From positions 4,759,703 through 4,823,702 of the forward strand of contig NC_088301.1 in assembly GCF_032854445.1 (NCBI RefSeq): 64,000 nt of DNA, in the 5' to 3' direction. Positions 25,201 through 40,500 of the stretch are shown here, piece after piece (the stretch's first letter is position 1; each line of letters opens with the position of its first letter). The translations under genes were made by a program, and so were the position numbers. Source of the DNA: Liolophura sinensis (lineage: Eukaryota; Mollusca; Polyplacophora; Chitonida; Chitonidae). The notes below the pieces were generated by a model. It worked only from the letters and a program-made list of their open reading frames with translations. It searched no databases and had not been told where the DNA came from.

Positions 25201-28200
25201 GGGCACTTGAGCTGAATGCCTGTCCTTCACTTGACCAGCAAAGAAGCACGCTGTCTTAAATCACTAACCACATATCCATGACAAATGTATTCGTGTCTAA
25301 ATCTAGGCCTAGCTAGATACTAAAATTTCCCTCCTGGTGACTTTCTGTGATCTAACGTTGACAGGCAGGCAAACTGAGCAGCCAAGCTGGTGATTTATTA
25401 CAGCAGGATATCAGCTTCTCACAGCCTGTTACAGCCTCACCTGGCCTGTAGGCCTGAAGTTACCTGATGCTAAACGTGTCTACCGGCTCTGGCTGGGAAA
25501 AATCAATGGAGTTTAACAGCCACGGTGCCATGCCAGCAGTTCTTAAACTCTCATCAACCAGCTCATAAAGGCAGAAGTTCATAAAAGTACAAAGAACATG
25601 ACCATAAAAGTTACTTAACCACGGACTGTTACATTTTGCTTGCCACATGAAGACCTATACTATTTTGAATCCATAGGTACATGTATCTTGAACAATGTGA
25701 TCCACCCACAGGGTTTCTTTTCCTCGAAAACACTATTTCCAGGTTTCCTGCAGAATTTTTTGTTTCGTTTTGAGGGATAATAACTTCAGGATCTCAGAGG
25801 TGGAAGGTGTGTTGTAAAGAGATAGAACCACTGTACATTATACTGTAAATTGTCTGCAACCATGTTGTGTCTGACTGAAAATGTCTTCTAAATTAACAAC
25901 TAAGTTCTGTTCTACTGCAACTGTGATATGTCACACTGTCAAAATGAAAACTGGCAGACTAATCACATTCAATTATTTTCGAACTGTAGAAACTCATTAG
26001 CTGTTTATGAAAATCCAGTGGTTGTGTAACTGTAAGGTGAGGGATAATAAGAAATTCTGGAAGAATGAAGTTATCAAAAGCTTAAGGCTTCCACAGCTAT
26101 TAAAGTAATTGTTATGACGGATAAGTAATTGTTATGATGCATAAATAACTCGTAAACAACTATGATGGATATGCAACTGTTATGATACATAAGAAACTGT
26201 TATGATGGATAAATAACTGTTTGATGGATAAATAACAGTAGCTGTTCTGATGAATTAGTACCTGTTATGATGGATAAGTAACTGTTATGATGGATAAATA
26301 ACTGTTTGATGGATAAATAACAGTAGCTGTTCTGATGAATTAATACCTGTTATGATGGATAAGTAACTGTTATGATGGATAAGTAACTGTTTGACGGATA
26401 AGTAAATGTTATGATGCATACATGTAAGTAATAGTAACTGTTTGATGGATAAATAACAGTAGCTGTTCTGATGAATTAGTACCTGTTATGATGGATAAGT
26501 AACTGTTATGATGGATAAATAACTGTTTGACGGATAAGTAAATGTTATGATGCATACATGTAAGTAACAGTAACTGTTTGATGGATAAGTAACTGTTATG
26601 ATGGATAAGTAACTGTTATGATACATACGTGTAAGTAACAGTAACTGTTATGATGGATAAGTAACTGTTATGATGCATACATGTAAGTAACAGTAACCGT
26701 TTGATGGATAAGTAACTGTTATGATGGATAAGTAACTGTTATGATACATACGTGTAAGTAACAGTAACTGTTTGATGGATAAGCAACTGTTTGACTGATA
26801 AGTAACTGTTATGATGGATAAGTAACTGTTATGATACATACGTGTAAGTAACAGTAACTGTTTGCTGGATAAGTAACTGTTTGCTGGATAAGTAACTGTT
26901 TGTTGGATAAGTAACTGTTATGATACATACGTGTAAGTAACAGTAACTGTTTGATGGATAAGTAACTGTTAGGATGGATAAGTAACTGTTATGATACATA
27001 CGTGTAAGTAACAGTAACTGTTTGATGGATAAGTAACTGTTTGTTGGATAAGTAACTGTTATGATACATACGTGTAAGTAACAGTTTGTTGGATAAGTAA
27101 CTGTTATGATACATACGTGTAAGTAACAGTAACTGACTGATGGATAAGTAACTGTTTGTTGGATAAGTAACTGTTATGATACATACGTGTAAGTAACAGT
27201 AACTGACTGATGGATAAGGAATCTGTGCAAACACACCCTTAATTATTCTGTTGTGCAATAGTGCCGTGTTGTTACTCAAAACCAGGGGGAATCACTCTTG
27301 TAAAAGAACACATTGAAACTTCAAACTCTTACAAATACTTCATTGGTGGGTGACTACACTTTAGTTACTGAATTAATGCATCTATTACAGCACTTTTACA
27401 ATTGGACTAGTCAAGTAAGGGTCAACAAGAGTCATGTGGGTGTAAGTGCTTTTATTGTAATACATACATGTACATAGATCTCAAAGAAAAGGTGAAGGCC
27501 AGATGAAAGTTAACACAGGTTTCTGGTACCCTGAAAAAATTATACACTACCCAAAAGTTATATGCAGCCTGTTTCCAAAATATTTTTATTTTTGTGCATA
27601 GATTTTCATACTTTGATCCAATATTTCTGGCTTGTGACTAAAGTTAAAGTAAACTTCAAATTCTTGGTCATATGGTGGCTAAATTTTTACAATGTATGAG
27701 ACCATGCATTGTTAAACAATTGTATCTTTTTGGCCTTGTTGCCTACAAGGTGTTGAGAGATGCCCCATGTTTAATGACAGGTTTACATAAACAAATGAAA
27801 TTGTTTTACATCAGGATTACATTTTAAAGTTATTAATAAATGTAACTATTTCAAATCACATTACAACTTTGGAGCGATTTTGATATGATGTTTGTCATAG
27901 CAAGATAAAAAAATGACAGCCAATTAAATGAGGCAATTAATAACCAACAATAACCAGGGTATGTTCATAAGCAATCAGGTTTTGTCAATTTTCGTGAAAT
28001 GTGTATGGCAACTCATGTACTTGTATATCAAAAAACTTCATCAAGTACATGCGCTAAATAATTTTAAAATATTGTTATGCCTTGAAAGATATTGCCTTAT
28101 AGATTTGCATACTAAAGTAACTGAAATATCGCAGTTAAAAGTAAGCACACATTGAGACAATTGACAGCCATGTCATCAATTCTCATCAATAACTGGGCAC

Positions 28201-31200
28201 AAGTCTTCTCTATAACCTGAAAATGCAGCCAGGTTTGCCTTTTAACCATATTAAGTGCGTGGGATATGGGTGGTGTGACATCTTGTTTACGGTTGCTTTA
28301 ACATGGCACATTCCATGGCCTTGCAAGAATTCTAGATTAAAAATCGACTTATTGAAATACCAAGAACCTCAGAAAGAAATGATTTTGGCTGTTTAGGTCT
28401 GCTCCCACCTATATTCCTACAAATCTTATCAGGTTATATTATTTGTTGTCTTCAAAATTTTCCTGAAGAAATTGTACAGTAAAGCTTTCGGAAAAGTACA
28501 CTGGCATTTTCTTGAACAGGGGCGCACTACCCACAACGGTCTTTTTGCTATTAAATGTTATCCCATCACGACTTACACTTGCAAACAAAAACATTCCAGT
28601 CTGCCTGAAGGACAACAAGCAGACAGAATCAAATCTACACCATGCACACCCACTTCATCTCAGCACTGATCCACCTTCTTGGCGACATTTACAAATGTTT
28701 TCATTCTGTTATGATGATAAGTTTAAACATGCGGGATCGATAATTTCACGGTTATGAAAACCGCTCAACTAAAGCCATATGATAGAACCAACAAAAATCA
28801 TTACGCATTTCTCTAAACACTATTTGCTCCGAGTAGGAAATTTCCTATTGTCCAATAATCAATATGGACAGATTAAAATTGGTTATTCCATGGTGAGATG
28901 TCAACTCTAACCATACATCAATTATGATCTGCAGTTCTGGCTGGTTTCACCTGGGCGAAAGGTGTGCCACTGCCATGGTAACTAACGACCAATGAAATAT
29001 CACTGTATCAACAGAAGTTCAATCATTACCTTTTGCTCTTGCAATCTGAGATAAACATATTTCACAAAGATGACAGTTACTATTTTTTCCACGAGTACAT
29101 TACAGCTGTATTACGTGGTCATTTATTTGAATGGTGTTTTAAACTGCTAGTACTCCAGAACATGTCCATTTATACATACTGTGTGTCAGGTTTATGGGTA
29201 CATGCAGGAAACGCAATCAGTAGACAATCCTTCTGTGTGACACATCTTGTAGTTTTGACAATAATGGTAAGGACCAAATACATATATCAGATAATGCAAA
29301 AGTACAGATAGATTTTCATGAAATATTGGATGGACACTTCTTAAACAAAATGCGTGGCAACTTAAGAATTTAAGACTTTATCATTTCAAAAGACCTTAAG
29401 ATGCTTTTCTTATCTGCAAAGTTGATTGGCACTATTTTGTTTCTCTGCATTAATTACATGAGAGAAAGAAATGTAGAACATAAATCCCCTGATCAGAAAA
29501 CATCAACTGCAGGATAAAAAAAGTAAGACAGGCCACATCCATTTATGTCTCAATAATATTAATAATTAAAAGAAGTTAAGGCATCATTTCATGTTATAAA
29601 AATTGTATCACTACTTCATGTTCATGTCTGACTTCAAACTCTGGAAAAGTTTGGAGTCTTTTAATCTTCTATAGTTACACATCAGCCTGACATCAATCAC
29701 TTGGGGAGCAATGTACCAGTCAGACAGTAAATGCCCCAAGCTGTAGAAACTCTAATGCACTGTTTAGTGTTTGGAAATGCTGTTGTAATAATCTGTGACA
29801 CGTATAGTGATTATAGCTCCCCACAATTAGTCCTAATCCAAGCCTTCAGCCCAATCATGGAGCCCAATCATGTATACCCAGCCCTAAATCTAACCCTTAA
29901 ATAGCAAAGCCTGCAGTCCTGCCCAGCTGTCACTGACGCATTTCATCTAGAGGGGAATAAGGACTTTTAATTATGCTGTTATTGATACAGGGATAACCAG
30001 TATAGTTGTTGATTGGCCCCTATAAATACCTACAAATCCATGCACTCTGATTGAGTTTGACCACAATGAACTACAGTCACTGATTATTGACATCTATTCG
30101 CATTTCCATTAAAGTGTACAATTTTAGGTAAACCTGTAGCAGTAATCTTCAAAGCACACCCTGGTAGGCTCTCCGTTAACAAATGGTGGACTGTGAATCA
30201 TCCGATAACCAGTAAATGACAGTCAAAAGCTTTTCCAGTCAATTTAGAGTGGCTGGGGTAAACCACCGGCCTTAAGCATGTCGCTGACCAACATTGAATC
30301 CCACGTGTGATGGAGAGACTTGCATGCCTCATTGGAACGAGACAAGTGATCTTCAACGACTGTAAGGCTGAACAAACAGCCCCATGGGGTTCGTTGACCG
30401 ATTATTGTAACCATACAAGCTAGGTCACACAAAACAACGAGAATGAGAGAATCCACATATTCCTTAATGTCTAAGGCTTGAATTTAGCCCGAACCTTGTG
30501 CCTCGCTATTAAAAGTCAAACATCTTAATTGCCACAGAGCTGCCCCTTAATAGAAAAATTAAGCACCGCCTAGGGAAAGTGACAAACATTGTAAATGGTA
30601 AAATGCATGTAAACTGTCCAAAAAGCCATCACTAATTATAAACAGCAAGTATTGCATTTAACCTAACACTTAGGGAGACTTTCACCAATGCAGTTGATGT
30701 GAGTTCAAGTCCAGCTCATGCTGGCTTCCTCTCTGGCCATACGTGGGAAGTTCTGTCAGCAACCTCTGGATGGTCATGTGTTTCCCCTGGCTTCTTCCAC
30801 GGGCTCTGCCCGGTTTCCTCCCACCATATTGCTGGCCGCCATCACATAAGTGAAATATTCTTAAGAACAACATAAAACACCAATCAAATAAATAAATAAA
30901 TACATAAAAATAAATAAAATTTCATCCATGAGAGTGTAAGTTTAATTTTTTTCTGATTCTTATACTTCTACTTATTTTAGGAAGGTGTTTTGAGGTATGT
31001 TACAGCACCATAAGTAAAACTTTCTGACACTAAAAATGAAATTAGTTGCTAAATGTTTACGTCAAATACACCAACTTACATTTTTGGTTTATCGTGCACT
31101 CCAGACTGATTTCCACAACAAATGTTCCAGATTTAATGTACAGATATAAATCAGTCAGTGATCATCACAAATGATTATAATGATGTAAAATTTATTCCTG

Positions 31201-31553
31201 AATGTTAAAGGTGTATATCTTATCAACAAATAACTGATCAGCATCTGCTACTTTACTCATTCATGCCCACATATGTAAAAAAAATAAAATGCGTAACATT
31301 TACCCCAATATTATCTTTTTTAAAGAAAGTGTGCTGTTACCTGACATATTTATTACATGTAATTTGAATGTAATTCAAATCAAAACAACACAAATCATAA
31401 ACCTGTGAAGGGATTTCATGCAATACTTTTTTGATGAATTGATCATTAAGATTTTTCACATGTTTGAAGAAAAATGAAACACTTCCTGCTGACTTCAATA
31501 ATAACAGCATCCATCACTTCATACAATAGGGTTGATAAAAAATGACCTTTGAT

Positions 31554-31595
<42 letters not shown>

Positions 31596-34500
31596 ATTCC
31601 AAGAATGACTGATTTTACAGAATGTAACCCTATACCTAGTCATGACCTACATAACTATTGCTATTTTAATTATAGCCTAATTATATTTCCAAATGAACAA
31701 ACAAAATGTTCATTATACATGTTGGTTTCTCGTCAAAACTACTGTGTCACTGATTGTTTTGGTAGTTTGGTATAGTCTCCTACAGATAATGTTCACTGTC
31801 ACAAACAAGATGAAAACAAATCATGATGGTATAAGGGAGAATACATCAAAAAACAAAACCAGAGAGTGAACTCCAAGAGATCAAACACACGAAAGCTGGC
31901 TTCCATAACATCATTGATCTGGACCAGAAATGGGATTTTGACGGGTAATTAGGCAGCTAGTCAAACCGAGTGACACTGAGGTTTGTGGGACAGCTGAACG
32001 TTGCAGCGAGCAGGTTGAGCAAAAGCAGAAGGTCTCTACAGGCTAGGCTACAGCCTTTCATCGGAGGAGAAAGAACATCTCTGACAGGGAGCGAACAAGA
32101 AAAAGTCATTAGCTTCGGCTTCATTCATTAAAGCTCCAAGCAAATATAATAATCATTTCTTGTGTGTCAATAATGGCTGCTGGCAGGCACTGGCAGTGTG
32201 CATACGCCCTGGTTTTGTGTACAGCCTCTCTGAGCAGCCCTCGGGTAGCTCACAGCTGTAACCTAGAGATATGGACCAGTCAAACAACAAACTTTGTCAA
32301 AGCTTACGCCTTATTTTGCACGGACATGTTACATCAACACTAGGGGATAATGGTGTTTGAACACTTGCTCAGAAATAATTGTGGCCACATAAAAAAAGCA
32401 TGTTTCCGTCAGGGTAGAATATCAAAGTTATAGGCCCTGGAATGACTAGTTAAACCAGAACTGCAAACTGCGTTCGATCAGAGCTACTTTAACTTGCCTA
32501 GACTTGAGTGCACTATTATTTTCAAAATCGCCATGCAAAAAAATTCAATATTACTACCACACTGTTATTTTTTGATATCTTACATGAGTTTTTAGTAAAC
32601 AGATCTGTAAATTTTAAATATGCAAATATGAAGAAGGTATATGTTTTTCGTGTAAGGCCATTCGTAAAAAACAAAAAGTTTCCCATAACGAGGCCCTGAA
32701 AAAATGGGTAGGTAGGTAGATACATGTAGGTAATTTTTTTTTCTCTACTATTGGATGGATACTTCTTACTTCTTTTTTTTCTCTACTCCTAGCCAGTACT
32801 AGCAAGGTCAGTGATCACCCTATCAATTTCTTTCACCATGAATACAGTGTTAAACACAGGGCCTGATCTAGCTCAAAAGTTTGGGAAACCTTTTTAACTT
32901 GAAATCATAATTTTGTCTCACTACAGGCAAAGTACAAAAATAAATGCAAAAATCCTTATTTGGAATGCCCAACTTTAACTACGTATGAGCTGTCCGTGGA
33001 AGACACCAAACAAGGGAACAACACATCGCTGCTCTTCATTTCCTCCAGCACTCTGTTAACTTGTTGTAAAACCGGCCTCGTCATCGGCTGTTTTTGTAGG
33101 GGGCAGATATGGACGCGACTGCTCCCTTGAAATCGCCATCATAACTCGAAATGCGTTTAAAAAAAAGTTACCGCGCGTTCTTGTCCATGCAGCCAAATAG
33201 GAAAACAAAAGTTTATTGCCTGTAGCTGATCACAATCAAAAATCAGTAATTCACCACCTATACTCAACCCTATGCTCCCTGTCCAGATGTGAAAATTTGA
33301 AACAACTTTTCCCTTTGTATAATGTTTCTTTTTTTTATTCTCTTACTATACATGACTTGATTTTTTCGTTCAAATTTTACTGACAAGGCATAAAACTTAT
33401 AAAAAAATATACCGTTTTCTGTTTTCTTATGAGTTAGATAAGTAGGCCTATTCTTTGTCCAAAACAAAGTAAAAGTGATCATTTGTTCATAATGATATGT
33501 ATTCACTATTTAACATTGATATTATTTCTAAGGAAATGTTTGTGTCAGAGTTGTTGTATAATTATAGCCTCTTAACTCACTGTCCTTATATATGAAACTA
33601 ATTAACTTGTTGCGTGGTAGTAACAGTGACTGCTAGATCTACGATAGTACCAAACTTCTGGGTTTGAAATGGAATTGAGCTTTGGCATTGAAATCCTCAA
33701 GAGATCTATTATATTTCAACTGTCGTCAGCAAGAACAACTTCAACCTTCTTAATTCAATCCAAAATGGCATAAAAAAAGTTGTATTTTTATGGCAGGAAA
33801 CTTTCGTGCCTGAAGCCCAGACTTCACTTAAATTGGTCTCATATCGAGTTGAAGTTTGCAAATCTACGTGAGTCGATTTGTCTGAGAGGTATCAAAGCAG
33901 ATTCTTCCAAGCCTCACTTCTCGGCAGATATTGGCGATATGTTCTGAGCATATTTTGCTCCGGCCGAAGAGTTGTTAATTTATTCTTCTCATTCAAGTCA
34001 TAAATAACGTCACCGTGGAAATCCCACAATTTGAATTTGAATGTGTTTATTGTGACCGTTTCGCCCTGTATTGACATCGTCTTTGATTTCTATTATTGAC
34101 ATATTGGAAACATTAAGCAGTCTATGTCATTCTAATTTTCGCCATCTTGACAAGTAAACTGTGAATGTTGCCCTGGTAACTCTTCTGTCTTTGGAGGTAG
34201 TTTCAATCAGTCACCAGCAATACAAGAATGCGCGAAATTTGTAGATGCCGTCTTTTAACAGATTTTTTAAATGTATTTATTTATATTTACGGCGAACGGG
34301 GAATCATTTTGACATTTAGGCTTAAAAAGAAAAAGTTGACCCAAACATGTTTATTACTTGGGATTTTTTGGGGTCAGTCAGATTAAGGGAAACATTCCCT
34401 AGATTACACAGTTTTGATTTGTGAAAAAAAAAAAAAACAAACAAACAAAAACATCTGAACCGAGTTGATCTAACTCACTACATAATCTAAAATACCACGC

Positions 34501-37500
34501 AACTCCAACAAGGTTCAGTTATGTATGTCCACACATGTAACAGGAGCAGCTTTCCAGTGCTTTACTAGCTGAGCTTCCCTTCAATGCTGATGGTAGAGTT
34601 TTGGATGTGGAGATCCAAGTTTAAATCTCACAGATGATCCACAAATTAAATCCTTCTATCATTTCATATACACTTATCATTTCTGGACATGCTGAGGGTA
34701 GACCACAACGTATAGCACAAATCAATTACACGTCACTCAAAAACTATAGATATACAAACATATATAGATACACATCTTTATGCACTTTGTTGCTGTGCAT
34801 AATAACTATATTTTTTAGTCTCGGTGAAAAGAAAAGAAATACTGTAACCTGAGTAACTCGGGAAGAGGAGCAGAAACAGACCTACATGTAAACAGCCTAA
34901 GCCTAACGGGTAACTCAATAAAATGAAGTTTTAATCTGAAATTATGAGGACATGGGATGTGCTACTTTAAAGCCACCAGAAATATGATGCCGCATCACTT
35001 GTACCCCAAGCACGCATGGTTAGATGGCAAAGCAGGGTTCTTACGCTGAAACAGATGCACTCTGGGATTATGGCCGTCATCTGATTGATCAAACTGATAA
35101 CATGGCAGCGCTTTTGATTTTCTCAACGTGCGAGATTTTGCTTACTTTGAACAGTGAACACAATAATCTATACATATGTGTGCTCATAAAATACATATGA
35201 AGTACACAAGTACTGCCACGTCACAAAAGAAAACGCTGTGTTCTACTGCGATTAGGATCTTCTGTGTAGTTCACCCTTGAGTCTCAAATTGTGCCACGTG
35301 AGGCACATTTCAGCTATAAATACATGTATACAGTAAGCTCCCAGAAAAGCACAAAAACACAAGCATGTCTAATACGATAAGTCTGGTAATAAACATTTAT
35401 TGTGTTGGTTTAGTGTCAGAGGGACAGATCTGGCAGTATATAGAATGGTGAATGGAATACTGAGTCGTGAATGATATGACATAGCATGGTATGACATAAT
35501 CAGTAACGTATGTATATACAGCCAAAACGGGCCTCACTTAGCACAATTCTCCTCAGGATGAAATATTGAGATCATCAAAATGACTTTCTTCAAACTTACT
35601 TTGCTTATTTATTATACTAAGCTTTTCAGTGGATCAACCACAAATCTCATAATGTAGATATGAAGAATATATTTACAGCACCAAAGACAACTCACCCCTC
35701 CTGGAATAGTAATATCCGCCTTGCGATTGACCAGGGCCTTGATGATGTCATCACGAGCGTAACACGCTGCATAGTGAGCGGCAGTGCGGCCATCCTGGAA
35801 CATACAAACAACGACGGATAAAATACATCCTGTAATAGTTAAATGTCACTTGTTACAGAAAGCAATTAAAAGGTGTATATAGGTAATGTTTGCAGTTTAA
35901 TGTCATATTAAACAATTGATCAATATCTTTATATGACAATGGGGAGTTCCTGAAATTTACTGTGTTTTGGGAAAGAAAAGTCAGTTTTTTCACTCATTTG
36001 AGGCATTTAACAATTTTAATTGCTACTGGGAGCAAGCGTTACTTCCAATCTCTACAACGGTAGTTTAATAGCCAAAAATCATTAGCAGGGTTTGCTAGTT
36101 TGGACATACTGAGATTATGTGTATAAAAAGATTCTACCTGTACATGTATCTACTACCATTAACTGGTATTTAATAGTAGTAAATTGTTTTGGTCTGAATA
36201 CATTCTTGTCAACCTTACTCAGGTAATGTGTGGTTGTGTATGAATAAGAAAACACCCACTAAGCTGACGATAAATTACCTACTGTACCTGTTTTATGTTT
36301 CACAGCCAAAGGAAAGTGATGTGATGTCATTGCTGACATAGGCCTACATTACCAATTTTATCCACCTCAACATTAGATTGCAATAAATTCAACACATACA
36401 AATCCAAAATATAAAGGAATGTATTTTCAGATAGTTTTTAATGTTCATTTTACTGGTAGTGTTTACTTCGTTCTTTTTATGTTGTCTTCCCTTTAATAAG
36501 GACCAGGGGTGAGATACGTGTGGCAGGTAATTTAAAGATTTTTTTGCACTGGGGCAGGCCCAGCCAGCATTATCTGAAAGCCCTAGCTCCTTTCACCTTG
36601 CAAGTACATGCATGTTATTTTGAAAGTATTTCCAACAAAAATAGACATATAGGTCACAGAGTTGAGTCATTTTAGCCTCAAAAGGACTTCCCAATAATCT
36701 ATAAATATAATCTACTTCCCCGACAGCCGTGTTAGCTGATGTCGGGGGAAAATAAGAATCCTCAACAGATGTGAGCGGCAAGAGTCATCCAGTTTGAGGG
36801 CACTTCAAAAACACAGCTAGCTTGGTCCTTTGAAAAATAGATTAGCCATGCTAGAGCCTTTGTCTTTTAATTTCTTAGTCCTGCAAATCACTTTGAAAAT
36901 TGAAAATGACTAGAAAAGAATTCTGAAGGAAGCAAATTACGTGAATGTCCAGTGTCCAGAATAACAGACACATCGTTAAGGGTCTGTTATACACGATGTT
37001 GCAGAATTGATTGATTGATTGATTGGTGTTTTACGTCGTACTCAAGAATATTTCACTTGTACGAAACAGCCAGCGTTATGGTGGAGGAAACCAGACAGAG
37101 CCAGGGGGAAACCCACGACCATCTCCAGATTGCTGGCAAACCTTCCCACAAATGGCCGGAGAGGAAGCCAACATGAGCTGGATGAACTCACAGCAACCGC
37201 ATTGGTGAGAGGCTCCAGGGTCATTATGCTGCACTAGCAAGCTAACCAACAGAGCCACAGAAGCCCTCAGGTTGTAGAATAAATTTCTGTATTTGTAATT
37301 CTGAAGAAATTCTTATTATGTTTCGTGGCTTCTTTTTCTAAAAATAGATTGGAAAAGTTGGAACAACAGGAAAACCTAGCATTGTTCAAATGCAAAATGA
37401 TATCACACGGAAAATCTAAGCACAGTTCCAAAAGAAAAGCTTTTAGCTTATGGCATGCATAGCAATGTATCAATGTCTGATTTACAGAAGTGATCTGGGT

Positions 37501-40500
37501 TTTTTTTCAGAGTATAACATATAGCTTTTAACGTCATTTTCATCTTATCATAATGGTGTCTCTTTGTTGAAGGCCTATACCTACAGTTATAACGCAAATC
37601 ACATTTTAAGGTGCTTTCTCACTGGAAATATTCCATGCAAATTTAGATATCAGATGTATATCTGTGTCCTATCCTGATATAGGGTATTCTCGTGCCTGAT
37701 CTACAAGCTAATTAATGCATGCATGCTGAAAAATAATTAAGTCATCAAGCATCAATGGGTATTGGCAGCCGGTATAATGTTCCATTTGCATATATAATTA
37801 AAGATGGGCATTTACAAAAATATGATATCCCCACCATGCATTACAGTGGGGATGATTAATAACAAAAACATCAAGAGTGCTTATAAACCATGCAAAATTT
37901 TGCCAAAGAATATACTCAGCAAGAAACATGATCCTTCACAGATCCTCTCCATCAAGCCATGAGGGTCTAGAGGGTTTAGAGTTTATTGTAAACGTACAGG
38001 TTTCCCTGATTATGAGCTTATCTGTACACGTATGATATCAGACTATCCGACACCTATATTTATTGTGTGCATAATAAAGTCAAATAGCAAGGGAATTAAA
38101 TAACTGTTCACACATCTTCAATAAACGTATTAAAAATTAATCAGTGTAATCATGGTTAATTGGGCAGAAATTTCGTTTTCACATTTATGTTTTATAGGCA
38201 ATACATGAGCATTCTGTAGTCTGTATGAAAGTGGTATCATATGTATAGCAATTAAAAATTCAGCTTTATTATAATGGAGTTGGTTAGCGCGCTAGCGCAG
38301 CGTAATGACCCAGGAGTTTCTCACCAATACGGTCGCTGTGAGTTCAAGTCCAGCTCATGCTGGCTTCCTCTCCGGCCATATGTGGGAAGGTTTGTCAGCT
38401 ACCTGCAGACGGTCGTGGGTATCCCCTGGGCTCTGCCCGGTTTCCACCCACGGTAATGCTGGCCGCCGTTGTAGAAGTGAAATATTCTTCAGTACGGCAT
38501 AAAACACCAATCAAATAAATAAATAAATTATTATAATGGGCCTTTGTCTTTGGCTTATGAGCTAAAAGAATTGCATGTCCGAGCAACATGCATACATATG
38601 GATTACAATAGGTTTTTTCCTGTTTGTTATTACCATGGCATTATCTATATTTACATGTATAAAAGGGTGGACAGTTACATGTATATATATATGGTTGAAG
38701 GAAACTGGAGTATTCTGGGTTAACCACTATGGCTATAACTTGAAGCTGTTGAGGCAATTTCATAAATGTGCATGCATGATGAGTTGATTATATATTGTTG
38801 GAAAATAAGTCTGAAGTTCAATGTCTTCAATAATATGGTAATGCCGTGCAAATTAATACTTTATAGCTCCGAGTATACTGACCAATGAACAGAGATAACA
38901 ATTTACAAATTCCATGTCTACTACTGGGATTGAACCCGCACCTGGTGTGCTAGTGGTTGACAATTGTACATATCTGACTTTAACTGGCTAATTAAATTCA
39001 AAGTTTTGTTCTCCTGAATTCCATTACCAAACCATTTTCTACGAAACTACATGTCCACGTATGTAATGCAAAATAAAACATACTTTTCTTTGAATTTGTG
39101 ACATTGTTAATATGAACTAGTATTATCCATTTATTGTACACATACTTGTAATGTCGGGCTTAACAATTAACAAGTGATATGAGGAGGAGTCATTCAGTGC
39201 ATGTACATATAGTATGTCTTCTTGTGGCGGGGGCGAGTCCATGCTGTCAAATTGCTGCTGTCACTGAAGTATCATGCTGAAGACGCCAGACACAACACCC
39301 TAGCCAGTTACATTATGCTGACACTGGGCCAACTGGTCGTATATCCTTGTTCTAATCTCTTAGTGCTGAGCGCCAAGTGAGACAGCAGCAAGTACAATTT
39401 TCAAAGTCTTTGGTATGACCCGACCTGGGTTTGATCCCAGGGTCTCCCAGCTTCGAGGCAGAGGCTCAAACCATTAGGTCACACAAGCATGTTGTTTTCA
39501 GTTATTAAAATGGAAGTTAATAACAAACTCTGCTTCACTGGGACATGCAGTAATATACAAAATGGCAAAGCTGTCATTTTTGTTTATTATCAGCCACAGT
39601 TCTCAGAATATCATCCACTGATGTTCATTTCCCTATTTCTTCCAAGGTTATCTTTCACCTCCTGGTCGGCTTCCACTGGTGCAGGTGAGTAGTTTCCGGA
39701 CATGCATGGTATCCAACAGGAAGCTTCATCCTCTTTGCTACATTTTGTCACACGGAATAAGGTTTGTGAAGGTTTGCTCTACATACAGTACACCAGACGA
39801 TCATCAAGTACATGTATAATGAAGGTTAGCTTTTGTAAACAAAGCAGGAGGACAGCCGAAGAACTGAAGTACTGTCACGTCATGTAAGGCTAACTTTTTT
39901 TTATCTTAGAACTACAGACTTTCTTGTTCATGGTTATTCATACAAATTTGAAAACCCTACTTTGTAACCCTGGAAGCTATTCAACACACCCATCAAACTG
40001 TGTATGTTTCAAACAAAAGGTTGCTTCTTTGTGATCGCTATTTCACAGAGAATCAGAAGTTTTTACAATTCATTATTAACAAGAGGATGTGACATTGTTA
40101 AGAGGCTGTGACATTGTGAAGGGAACTCCCACTGCAATCAATGTTCAATGTTTCTCCTAAGGTGACAACAGAAATCTTGTCTGTGTACTGGCATTTAACA
40201 GGTACTCTAGTAGGCATTCTGTGTGTATGATTACCTCTTTTCTCATTATTTCTTTGTTTCTTACTCCATTTATATGACATTAAATCATACATGTAGGTGT
40301 TACAGGGTTTTTCAGACCCCTAGCCAGGATTTGAAAGGGGCAAGGTGAAACAGTTATCTGAAAGGGCATGCACCCCGGGCGTAGCGAGCGTCGCTGTAAG
40401 GCCGGGTCCTAGGTGGCCGCTGGAAGCTATAGAACCCAGATGCTCTGAGAAACAATCTAAGCCATTTATAGCCATTAAATTTTACCAGAATTTCAGTATA

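Larger units (their letters stand above)
23532..35695 (-). other. Intron 3 (12.2 kb)
   Basis: It contains SINE A copies at 23837, 24350 and 30671, SINE B at 24852, the 20-bp array, a TA run at 31556, a copy of a dispersed repeat at 34920, and two weak candidate reading frames (32173 plus, 34077 minus). In 27216-30670 I recognise no gene or element. Confidence 0.6.

Noticed and set aside
26095-27215. CRISPR-like regular repeat
   Set aside because: The units are adjacent with no unique spacers, and the genome is animal. It is an ordinary minisatellite.
37019-38502. Several 60-72-residue frames with similar peptides (RRTQEYFT...)
   Set aside because: They fall inside SINE family A copies and recur wherever that element occurs.
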